From: Lunularia cruciata
Taxonomy: Eukaryota; Streptophyta; Marchantiopsida; Lunulariales; Lunulariaceae
DNA length: 64,000 nt
Assembly (NCBI GenBank): GCA_948567375.1
Contig: OX419759.1
Span: 37,290,593-37,354,592, forward strand
Direction: 5' to 3'
Shown piece after piece: positions 24,956 to 34,851 of the stretch. The notes under the pieces are model-generated. The model was given only the letters and a program-made list of their open reading frames with translations, was not told the DNA's origin and ran no database searches. Numbering within the stretch: position 1 is the first letter of the stretch; each line of letters starts with the position of its first letter. The position numbers were made by a program, and so were the translations under genes.

Positions 24956-25511
24956 TAATCAGATTGCTTAACAGTTTCAACTCAACTCAACTCAGATCAG
25001 TACTTGATCTGTCACTTTGTAAATTGCCAACAATTATGCACTGATTACAGTCAAGCCACACCCACTCAAGCATAGAGAATCCAGGTGACGCTCGCCGGCC
25101 TCTGTCCACCATAGCCAAGAACTCAAAGGCTCAACATCAGAGAAGTGAGCTCTCTGGAGCTCACTTTGAAACTATACCCCCTGGACTCGAGCTAGCCCTG
25201 AAACCCTAACGGTCCTGCTGACGGCACACTCGACAGTGCGAACGGTGCAAAGTGACGGTGGGCCCCACCGTGAAGTCAGTACCCCAAACACAAAATCTAA
25301 CCGTCGGAAAGTAGTCCCTGAGAAACTACTAGAATAACTCTAACTACCATCACTAGAACTCCAGTGTCCGAGCATCTAGATGCGGAACTACAAATGGTGT
25401 GACAGCTGTCGTGCATATATACATTGCTACACAACATACATCGCTGTCAACATCATACACTATAAAAGCACAACTCACACATAAGTCATACATAGACTCT
25501 AAAGTGCCACA
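24956..25511 (-). mobile_element. T4 3' LTR (minus strand): 450-bp part, GC, 105-bp part
   Basis: 24,956-25,404 matches 34,314-34,767 at about 96%; I counted 17 substitutions, nearly all transitions, and one 5-bp repeat difference. The GC at 25,405-25,406 sits in the perfect palindrome GACAGCTGTC (25,401-25,410). 25,407-25,511 is the inner 105-bp repeat. On the minus strand the unit starts TGTGGCAC directly after a polypurine run, as expected for a 3' LTR. Confidence 0.75.
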
Positions 25512-25523
25512 ATCGCCCCCCTA
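25512..25523 (-). other. T4 polypurine tract
   Basis: On the minus strand the bases read TAGGGGGGCGAT immediately before TGTGGCAC. This is the expected plus-strand primer site of an LTR retrotransposon and fixes the 5' edge of the 3' LTR. Confidence 0.65.
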
Positions 25524-25680
25524 GCTGGCGGTTAGGTCCCTCTAACTCCAGATAGCCATCTACTCTAAGTATATGGTATACCCTCTAATGGGCAAAGATC
25601 AGGAGGCCGGGTGCTATGGAGCCCCATCGTTAGTCGCCTGTCTGCAATCTATACCATATAAAGAATGAACTAGCTATAGG

Positions 25681-25850
25681 TCAAGTACATCTAGGACATA
25701 ACCACTGTCCTTGAGGAACCACCGTGAGGGGAGGAGTCATACATGCCATATGCCATCCTCTCGAACAGCTATCACACACTAACATAGTAGCAGCTCCACC
25801 AGAAGAGCCACATAACATACATCTCAAGCCTGTATGTACAAGTGCCAAGC
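25681..25850 (-). pseudogene. T4 C-terminal PHD finger
   Basis: The last 45 residues of the T4 polyprotein (25,821-25,687) form a canonical C4HC3 zinc finger: CMLC, then Cys-x2-Cys (CDSC), His-x2-Cys (HMAC) and a final CPRC preceded by the conserved Trp of PHD fingers (GQW). Known PHD fingers bind two zinc ions and read histone H3 tails. The module lies downstream of the integrase C-terminal domain, the place where chromoviruses carry a chromodomain, so a role in choosing integration sites is a reasonable inference. The frame ends at a TGA (25,681-25,683). All eight zinc ligands are present. Confidence 0.85.
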
Positions 25851-27000
25851 TTGGGTCCATAGTACCATCAATGTTTGGAAGGTGGCATGGCGCACAATTG
25901 CGCACATGATCCTTCCAAACAACACCATCACGTCCTTCTAACACAAGGACTCCAGATGGCAAAACCTCGCGCACTCTCAAGATAGTGCGGCCTATAGAAA
26001 CATCAAGTGTCGTCGGTGCTGTCTGTTGTAGATATACATAGTTGCCTGGATGAAATCGACGGATCGAGGGTCTATAACCTCCTCCTCAAATGGTAGCATA
26101 GCGTAAAGTATCTCTATGTTGAGCAATCGCCAAGTTCTCAAAGGCCATCGGCATCACTCTCCGAAAGATCTCTGCCCGCTGAGAACATGCGCTCATCCAT
26201 ACATCGGGGTCATCCAAGTCCAAAACTACAGTAGCATCTCGACGAATGGCTGCAGGTAAATCTGGATCTTGTCCATAGAGTAGAAAGTATGGAGAGAAGG
26301 ATGTTAAGGAGGCTTGCCGGCTGAACCGATAGCCCATGGCCAACCAAGGTAACTGGAGATCCCAATCTCCCAAGTGGCCTCTCTGCAAACCATACTTTCG
26401 CAATCCTCTCTTCACCGTCTGAACCACTCTCTCTGCTAAGCCATCTGCCTCAGGGTGATCTCGGGATGTAGTACAATGATCAATCAAAGCCTTGTCACAC
26501 AAGACCTGAAACTCTCCCAATAACTCTGTACCCTGATCAGTCAAAACCTCAGCTGGTGCACCAAAATGACTAAGAACTTGATCCAGGAACAAGTAAGTTG
26601 TCCCTTCACTAGACTTGTCAGGAAGTGCCACCAACTCAATCCACTTGGAGAAGTGCTCCACCATCACCAAAACATACCGATGATGTCTCACAGTCAGCGG
26701 TAAAGGTCCGGCAAAGTCCAAACTCCAACGGTAACCCAATCCCATGATAGGTAATGGGTGTAACTGTGGCGTAGGAGCATTGAATGATGCTCTAACTCGG
26801 TCACAAACCACACATCTGGCAACAAATTGTTGTACCTCGGTCTGCATACCGCGCCACCAATAATGACTCTGGAGTAAGCTATATGTACGCTTTACTCCAA
26901 AATGTCCTAGCTCCTCATGAGCATGACAGACCAACTGTGGTCTCTGTGATGGAAGTGGTACTACTCGCACTCTACCATCCTCCCATACACGCAAAAGGTG
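25851..27000 (-). pseudogene. T4 integrase
   Basis: The integrase has a zinc-binding HHCC region (HEELGHFG ... CVVC, about 26,960-26,800). The DDE core follows: Asp in SLDFAGP near 26,717, Asp in VLTDQGTE near 26,540, and Glu in GLAERVV near 26,435. A C-terminal beta-rich domain runs to about 25,850 (GNYVYL, RVREVLPSG, VWKDHVRN). One TGA lies at 26,086-26,088, explicable as CGA changed to TGA. The enzyme would insert the element's DNA copy into the host genome. Confidence 0.9.
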
Positions 27001-28795
27001 TCTACCCTCCAATTTGAACCGTCTGGTTTGCTGAAGAACATGGTCTCTCTCCTTGGCCCCAACTGTGCCACCCACAACACCAGTGCAAAGATAGTCCATC
27101 ACTAAGACATCATCATGATTGTCTCGCTGAACTGTACTAATATCTTCACTCTCTGGATCTGTGACCTCAATAACTCCTCCTGTATGTGCTGAGAGAGATA
27201 CCACCAAAGTCTCTACAAATATACACAGAAAGGCCGATGCAGGCCAACCTGGCACCATCTCCTCATCTGTCTCACCATGCCAACGTGCTCCGGTCTGATC
27301 CTGTTGGCTGGGACATGGGTTTCTACTCAACCCATCTGCATCACGGTTCACCACTCCAGGTCTGTGAATAACCATGAAATCATACTCCTGTAAAATCAGA
27401 GCCCATCGTGCAAGCTTCCCTGAAAGCTTGTCGGACTCCATCAACCACTTCAGCAGCTGATGATCAGTGATGAGAGTGAAGGGGTTACCAAATAGGTAAC
27501 ATCGGAAATGTGCTACTGCCCAAACTGCTGCCAAGCACTCTCCCTCATATGAACTATACTTTGACTCCACTGAATTGTTGGAGCGACTAGCATAGGCCAC
27601 CACAAACTCCTTCTCCTCATCATTATGTTGGGTGAGCACCGCTCCAAGCCCCAACATACTCCAATCAGTGTGAACCTGAAATGGTCGTCCCCTGATTGGT
27701 CTCCTCAAAATAGGAGCAGATGTCAACCTCTCCTTGAGCTCTACAAAAGCTCTCTCCTGCTCATCTCCCCAACACCACTCCTGTGTAAGCTTGGTCAGCT
27801 TCGTCAAGGCCTTGGCAATGGCACTAAATCCTCTAACATAGCGGCGATAGAAGTTCGCCAACCCAAGGAATGCTCGCACTCTGCTCACATCCGTAGGCCG
27901 AGGAATACGTGCAATAGCCTCCACCTTGGTCTGCTGAACACCAAGTCCTCCGGGGTAGATAGTGTGACCCAAATACTCAACCTGCTCATGGAAGAACCTA
28001 CACTTCCCAGGATGTAGTTTAAGTCCATGAGATCTCAACCTCTCAAACACCTCCAACAACTATCTCTCATGCTCCTCCATAGTAGTGCTATAAACCAAAA
28101 TGTCATCAATATAGCACCGAGCAAAATCCAATCCAGCTAGGATCCTATCCATGACCCTCTGGAACTCAGCGGGAGCATTCTTCAACCCAAATGGTAAGAA
28201 CTTCCACTGATATAACACATCCTTGCCATGAGGATCAATAGCCCAAAATGTTGTCTTGGACTTATCTTCCTCCCTGATCGGCAATTGATGATATCTCGCT
28301 CAAAGATCCAAAGTACTGAAGACCTTTGCATGCCCAATCGCATCAAAAATCTCCTCCGGTGTAGGCATGGCATACCGATCAGCCCTGGTCTGTCGGTTGA
28401 TGGGACGGTAATCTCCACACATCTGCCTATCTGTATAGTTGCCATGCATATCCTTCTTGGCTGGCATCACTGTCGCTGATGCATACTCTCCATGTGAAAT
28501 CTCCACCAAACCAGCCTCAAAAAGGTCACTACTCCGGCTCTGAATCAATGTCCTCTCCATATCACTATATCGATAAGGACGTCGGAAAACTGGTGTGTCG
28601 CTAGTCAGCTCAATCCGTATACAAGGTCCCTTCAGAGCACCCAAATCCTTCATACTGAAGGCAAAACAACTTGTGTGACTCCTCAAGAACCTCCAAACCC
28701 TCCGTCTTTCCTCTCCAGTAAGCTTGGGTCTAAGATCTGGCTCCCAAGTATCCTCTGTAATTGTACTAGGAGTGGAAGACGTACTGACTGGCTGC
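27001..28795 (-). pseudogene. T4 reverse transcriptase and RNase H
   Basis: RT runs from about 28,690. It shows the fingers motif near 28,430 (MCGDYRPIN), the LDL region at 28,300 with a TGA in place of the usual Arg, FLPFGLKNAPAEFQRVMD at about 28,190-28,140, and an intact YIDDILVYS near 28,110. A TAG follows at 28,060. The thumb has FLGLANFYRRYV. RNase H follows at about 27,680-27,380 (FQVHTDWSMLGLGAVL, YEGECLAAVWAV, ITDHQLLKWL), keeping its acidic residues. The arrangement RT-RNase H-integrase is Ty3/gypsy. Apart from the two stops the frame is continuous with the neighbouring domains. Confidence 0.9.
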
Positions 28796-30105
28796 TACAC
28801 TGGGCCCTTGGGAGCAATGGTGTCATGCTCCCGACCACTAGAAGTCCCAACCTTTGTGTGAAAAACTCCCTCCACTCTGGCTGCAAGCTCCATACGTCCT
28901 CTGGCTGCATCCCATGTGGACCAAGGGTGTAATCCAAGTAGCCCACTCTCACCTGGATGGACTCCAAGTAGACCACTCTCCCTAGTAGCTACTGGATGTG
29001 TCCCAAGAATACCATGTCCACTTGGTCCATTGCCCCCAGCATGTGCTTGAATCGTCTTGATAGGCACAAGGCTCACAAGTGTCCGAGTGGTGATGCCTAT
29101 CAAACGCATCCTACGTTGCTCTGCCAAACCAAGGCTCACAATCCAGGTCAAACAGTTCATGTCCATAGCCTGACCTAACACCTGACGCCTGGATGCCTCT
29201 GACACTACTGGAACAGCGGTAATACCGGTGCGAAAACCCATCGCCCGCTCTCTCTCATCAGCATTGGGCTCCACCAACTGCTGTAACTGTGAGTCCCAAA
29301 CAAGTCCAGGTCCTCCCTCTCAAAAAGCATGAGAGCCTGGGAAACTCATGAGTGTGGGAAATGCAGCTCTAGGCTGTCCAACTAGGTTCACCACTGCCAT
29401 AGGTGACCTATCAGCCACTACCACTGTCTGAGACTGACGTCCAGCATCCAAGATATCATCAACAAGAATGTGGTCTAGTCGCTGAATCCCATCATAACTA
29501 CGCTGTAGAACCTCTCTGGGTAAAAGGTTCGTCCACCAAAGACGAAGATGATGAGCCCGTGATCCCACTTTGGCTGCATCTAACAATACAACAGGTCCCA
29601 TCCATGAATAGACCTGATGTGTACTCGCCACCACTCTAGTGCGAGAATCACCCATCAATGGAACGTTCTCCAAAAGGTAAGCTGGAGAAACAGACTGATG
29701 AACCTAGAGATGTTGTAGTATCCGTAACATCTCCCAAAACACACCAGAACGAGGATCCTGAAGACCCAAACCGCGGCCTGCACGTGTATGTCCCTGACAT
29801 GGCCATCCAGAAATCACCAAGTGAACTGGCCCATGTCTCTCTAGGTCATGCACCCCCAGTAAGGAAATGTCTCCTGGTAAGGCCTTCTGGTAACCTCTGA
29901 CTGCTGACATCGGTAATAACTCCGGATACCGATAGGCCAAGTGTGCCACATGATGTAGAGAGACTCGCCTAGCAGTCTCATCTCTCTCTACATACAAGTA
30001 CCTCTGTACTCGGATACCCGCCTGTAACACCGCAGCTAGTCCGGTGCTGATCCCACCAAACAACTCCAATAGGCATATCCCCTCTACTGGGTACTGCCAA
30101 GCAAT
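28796..30105 (-). pseudogene. T4 DNMT3/DRM-like cytosine-5 DNA methyltransferase domain and linker
   Basis: Between protease and RT lies a full C5-methyltransferase catalytic domain. Motif I, the AdoMet-binding loop, reads LLELFGGISTGL near 30,080-30,040. Motif IV, with the catalytic Cys of Pro-Cys-Gln, reads GWPCQGH near 29,815-29,795. Motif VI, ENV, reads YLLENVPLM near 29,680-29,655. Motif VIII lies near 29,570-29,535 (SRAHHLRLWWTNL). Motifs IX and X lie near 29,275-29,140 (ERERAMGF, then RRQVLGQAMDM and a Trp-Ile). The AHR-like motif VIII and the short spacing between IV and VIII resemble DNMT3/DRM enzymes more than DNMT1 or CMT. TAG at 29,704 and TGA at 29,320 break it; both fit C-to-T changes. 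The domain is in frame with protease and RT. It would methylate DNA cytosines; a target such as the element's own cDNA is inference. Confidence 0.9.
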
Positions 30106-31600
30106 GAGTGTGGTATCCAGAGGTGTCAAAGCAATCGCCTCTGGAGGCTCATCCTCACACTCATCCCCTGATGGTACGAAGGCTCCACTCCAAGCCTGCT
30201 GCACCAACTGATCTGCATGGTGCTGCAATGCCTCCTCTGAACTCCACAATGGAACATCCAAGGTGGATGGAACAATCCCACTCGTACTCCATAGCCGAGT
30301 GATCTCCTCTGGTACCGGAGTATCCTCTGCATGGGCGTTCCCCTCCAACAAGTCACCAGGCCAAGTAATTGCACCGCTGAAAGCCAAAACTGATGCTGCC
30401 ATGGTCCCGGATTGTAGTGAGCCAAGACTGCCACTATTGAAGCGTACTGGTAGGCGACATACCCGTTCCTCACCAGACTGCCAACCAGGTCTATAAGAGG
30501 CTGTCTCCTCCCAATAGTCAATACTGAAACCCATAGGGTATAACACTGCTCCCCCAACTAGCACATCATATGACTCAACTATCGTCGCAATAGCCTGAGC
30601 TCTCACCACCAAGCTATCAGTCGGATGACCAGGCTGAACTTGGACAACAAGCTCTCCATGTGTGATGTACTGTGTCGAACCACCACCAAGAGATGTCTGG
30701 ATCTGAAATAGACACCTCTCCATACCGGTCTTCCGTAACTCCAGACCAACAACTGCAGCCTTCCCCAACATAAGGGGTTGCACACCAGAGTCTAACAAGA
30801 CTCTTTGTGGTGTATAGACCTTCCCTGAAGGTCCCACCAAACGAAAGATCCCCCTCTGGTTATCCAATAGGACAACACCAGGTGTAAACCGTGCTCTCTC
30901 AAAGGCAGGTCTAACTGGCAACTTCTCCAGTCTAGCCGCTGCTGCTTGCCATAAACCACTGGTTGCTGAACGGATCCCATGCTCCTCAACCAAGTCAGCT
31001 CCACTACCAACCACCTTTGCTCTAGTAGTAGGAACTGCACCATCCCTACTCTCATACAACGTGGCAACCAACCGGAACACTGGGGCTGGGTCAACTCCCA
31101 ATGTAAACATGTCACTGGCTGAAAATAAAGGATGCCGCATAATCAGCTGAGCCGCCCCCAACATCATGCTAGACTCAGTCTGTGTGGTAGCAAGTGGCTG
31201 ACTAGCAGGTACTCCATCAAGTACTCCATCACCACCTACCACACTTGCACTAAGACGTCTAGGAACCATGGATGTCGTCTGCAATGCCTCAGATAGCGTG
31301 AAAGACTGGGGAAGTCTGACCTGTCTCCCAACCTCTCCTCTCTGTGGGTCCAACTCCACTGATGCTCCTCTAGGCTCTGGAGCACGTACTGCACTCCTAG
31401 TCACTGCTGCAGATGCATCCACCTGTGTTGCTCCGCACATGAAGTCCAAAGCATCTCTATCACCAGCATATGAGGTGGAAGCCTCAGCACCCGAATCTGA
31501 TCTCCTCTGAGCAATAGCCATACAAGCCAATCTCTGCTCCAACTGCTCAATCCGAGTAGCCATAGCTGTGTCAGAAGTAAGGGCAGGTACTGCACCCCTA
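30106..31600 (-). pseudogene. T4 protease region
   Basis: A continuous minus-strand frame links Gag to the methyltransferase. Near 30,805-30,765 it has a retropepsin-like active site (VLLDSGVQPLMLG, Asp-Ser-Gly) and about 90 residues later a second conserved loop (YDVLVGGAVLYPMG). A Ser/Gln-rich linker precedes it. Retropepsins cleave Gag-Pol polyproteins, and this one would have to release the methyltransferase as an extra product. No stop lies between 31,857 and 29,704. Confidence 0.8.
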
Positions 31601-33069
31601 TTAGGTGTAGATCCTCTACCACCACCTCGTCCTCCATGAACTAGAGCTCCTCTACTACTTGCCATAGCAGCCCTACCACTCCGTAACTCCGGGTGTAGGT
31701 CAAAACACCGGTCACTAGTGTGACCAAATCTGTGGCAATGCTCACACTGCCTTTGTGCTGGCTGTGATGCACCAGAGGTATCAAGTCCGCTGCCCTGAGT
31801 ACACTCTCTCCTATGGTGAGGTCCACCACAAGTCCAACAAGCAACACCACCACTCACTGGCTGCTACTGACCCAAAAATGAGGGTAAGGGTCTAACTCCA
31901 CTAGGCCCTCCACTCGCTCCATAGGATCTGGGCTGTCCACCCTGTCCTCGAAAACCAACTGGGCATGGTGCACTTTGCTGCACTCTAGAAGAAGTCACAA
32001 CCGTGGATGAGGTCTCTCTACCAAATCCAGCTGTCACCACTCTCTCCTCCACCATGTTGAGCTCAATACGCTCAGCCAAACCAAAGACTACTGCCAAAGT
32101 GGGCGAAGTAGCCTGCAACAACGTAGCATCACAAACTCTACGTTGCAACTCCCTGTCCAGTATCCCATACCAAAACTGGACTACCTGGGCCTCAGTAACT
32201 CCTTGAGTGAAACTGATCAGCCGCCTCATGCGAGTATATGCCTTGCGTAGGCTCTCTCCAGCCTTCCGCTAGAACTTCTGCAAGCTCCTCAGCTTGTCAG
32301 TCCGCACTCCTTGGTAGTTCTGCCTCAAACATAGGAAGAACTCCACCATGGGGTTAAACCCCGGTACCACACCACCTCCTGCAGCGGTACCTCCACTCGT
32401 AGTAGCACTATCTCCAACTAGTGCACCTCCACTAGCTCCACCCACACTACTCGAGCTAGAACTCGTAGGTACAGCCGATCCACTCCTGGCCACCGAGCCT
32501 GTAGTGATGGAGACATAGTGTGGAGACCAATACTGTCTCCATAACTCAATCTCCTCCAAATGAGCTCTCTTGAACTCATGGTAGTCGTCCATCGGCGGAC
32601 CCTCCAAGTGCTGAAACAACCCCTTCCATGCCATGAAAGGTGTGAACAAAGTCGGGTTCCGCATCTGTTGCAGATCACACCAACTATCAAACTCCTGGAT
32701 GAAGTCATCCAACTCAATGGTACCCACTGTACCAGAGTAACGCCTAGGGCCTTTGGAGGCCCCATAAATCTCATTTATGTCCCACAACAACGGTGAGGAC
32801 ACACCAAGTGCACTCTCAACTGAATCAGCTCCTGTGTCGAACTCCAACTCAGAGTCAATCTCCTCCCTCACCGGGACCTGAGATACAAGCTGATACCGAG
32901 CACCACTCTGAGTAAACCCACTGCGTACTGCAGGGCTAACTCCTTTGGAATCTCCAAAGAACTCCGTTGTGACCACGTAACTGCAACAACAAACCCGAAC
33001 CACCAACTGCAACCGCAAGTCGCAACCGCAAGTACCCCACCAAGTGCCAACACCACCGCGTGCCAACAC
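31601..33069 (-). pseudogene. T4 Gag with two zinc knuckles
   Basis: The Gag frame opens after a stop just beyond 33,069. No ATG lies near that end (the first triplet is TTG), so the true start is uncertain. A capsid-like region (FIQEFDSWC, FMAWKGLFQHL, MRRLISFTQG) covers about 32,750-32,150. Ser/Gly-rich linkers follow. Two zinc knuckles lie at about 31,840-31,710: CWTC-x3-H-x4-C, the form common in plant gypsy Gag, and CEHC-x4-H-x4-C followed by FDLHPELR, which looks like a Ty1/copia knuckle. TAG codons at 32,269 and 31,864 interrupt the frame; both fit CAG changed to TAG. Confidence 0.8.
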
Positions 33070-34311
33070 TAACTAAACACCACCCACTAATGTAACTCTA
33101 ACCGAGATAACTACACTAGGGGAAGGGCAACCTGTAACCTGCCATCATAACACGCACTCTCACGGTCTGCATGTCATCACTACCTGCCTCACCGGAGAGA
33201 AACAAAGGTAGTCTGACTGGTCATCACTCCAGCCTCACCACCGAGAGCACACCAGAGCACCAACGCTCAAAAGTCAGGGCACCTCACACAAACGTGGTGC
33301 ACAAACAGGAAGCAGAGAATGGAGGGGATCCAATCACAAGAAATCTAAACGAAAACCCTCCATCTCATAACACAACACGGGATTGACTTTGCCACCATTT
33401 GGCATTTGACATGAGAGTAGTTTGTATCTAAGTCCTAAGCTACCAGGATCACCAAGAATGGGATCAAACTGTCTCTCCTAGCCAAAGCTACATGTGTATA
33501 GATAACAGTGGCACAGTCACTATGACAACAAGTGAGGGTGGACCAGTTGGCTAGGGCACCAGTCTAGGAACAAGAGATCTAGGGGTCAAACCCTGTTGCG
33601 CACAATCTAGCAAGAAAGGCAGATTTTGCCAACCAATGACCAAGATCTACACTAAACTAGCTAGCCTCACGCCAACAAGCTGGCTTGCTGGCCCTTCTAG
33701 GCCTTTGTAGCCTCTCATAGCCCACAGCCCTATGCCTCTAAGCCTCTAACAGCCAAATGAGGCATTTCTTGTTGCCACTTCGAACCTCCTCCAAAATTGG
33801 CAAAACTTCTCCAAATCTGCGAAACTCCTCCAAACTAGCAAAACTTCTCCAAATCTGGCCAAACAGCGAAACTCCTCCAATTCTGGCCCAAAATCTGACG
33901 TAAAATCTGACGTAAACCCTAAAGATGGATGTCCGCCAAATCCCCCGCTAACTTTCCACTCGAGCCAAATTGACAAAACGGGTTTTTCCAAATCACAATT
34001 TCATGAGAAGAGCTTTCCAACTCCACCTTCAATTTCACTTTCTGAGCCCAACTCGCAGCAAATTGGTCCTGCCTTCACCTCCTGAGCTCAAAATCACAAC
34101 ATTGCTCGAAAATTGCTCTTCTTTGCTCAAAATTTGGCCAGCGCTTCCGCACACCATCCGCCTAACTGCCAAATTTGCATCAACTACATGAGCTTCTGCA
34201 CACTAGGGAAACACAAAACCTGAATCGAGCTACCACGATCCACCGAGCTTGGAGATACCACCAACACTCAACGTTCCTGCACCCAATTTCCCCCTGACTT
34301 CACTTCTCTGA
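33070..34311 (-). other. T4 untranslated leader
   Basis: About 1.24 kb between the 5' LTR and Gag. No convincing frame was seen. The part at about 33,130-33,350 resembles repeat B at about 22,880-23,100, including the shared 'gatccaatcacaagaaa' block. The first leader bases on the minus strand, TCAGAGAAG, include an ATCAGAG run reminiscent of an initiator-Met tRNA primer site, but the match is partial. Confidence 0.55.
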
Positions 34312-34767
34312 TGTAATCAGATTGCTTAACAGTTTCAACTCAACTCAACTCAACTCAGATCAGTACTTGATCTGTCACTCTGTAAACTGCCAACAACTAG
34401 GTACTGATTACAGTCAAGCCACACCCACTCAAGCATAGAGAATCCAGGTGACGCTCGCCGGCCTCTGTCCACCATAGCCAGGAACTCGAAGGCTCAACAT
34501 CAGAGAAGTGAGCTCTCTGGAGCTCACTTCGAAACTATACCCCCTGGACTCGAGCTAGCCCTGAAACCCTAACGGTCCCGTTGACGGCACACTCGACGGT
34601 GCGAACGGTGCAAAGTGACGGTGGGCCCCACCGTGAAGTCAGTACCCCAAACACGAAATCTAACCATCGGAAAGTAGTCCCTGAGAAACTGCTAGAATAA
34701 CTCTAACTACCATCACTGGAACTCCAGTGTCCGAGCATCCAGATGCGGAACTACAAATGGCGTGACA
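34312..34767 (-). mobile_element. T4 5' LTR, lacking the 105-bp part
   Basis: The stretch TGTAATCAG...GTGACA matches 24,956-25,404 but is not joined to the 105-bp repeat on either side. It is followed by TCTA (34,768-34,771), identical to 24,846-24,849. Confidence 0.8.
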
Positions 34768-34771
34768 TCTA

Positions 34772-34851
34772 GCATGCAACCTACTCCACTAACGTGGAGA
34801 TAACTATGATAAGTCACTTTTTACGGGCTACGCAAACCACAACACGACAAC
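34772..34851 (-). mobile_element. Repeat B, left copy, last part
   Basis: It matches the inverted sequence of about 37,034-37,113 and completes the B unit interrupted by T4. It ends CGACAAC. Confidence 0.75.

Noticed and set aside
28996..29178. Short plus-strand frame opposite the methyltransferase region
   Set aside because: It lies antisense to the conserved domain and has no independent support.
29658..32206. Several open frames on the plus strand and in other minus frames across T4
   Set aside because: They overlap the conserved minus-strand polyprotein frame and have no domain content; they are shadows of it.
34300..34315. T4 primer binding site for initiator-Met tRNA at the LTR edge
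   Set aside because: Only the ATCAGAG core matches and the TGG start is missing, so it is mentioned under the leader but not called as a separate feature.
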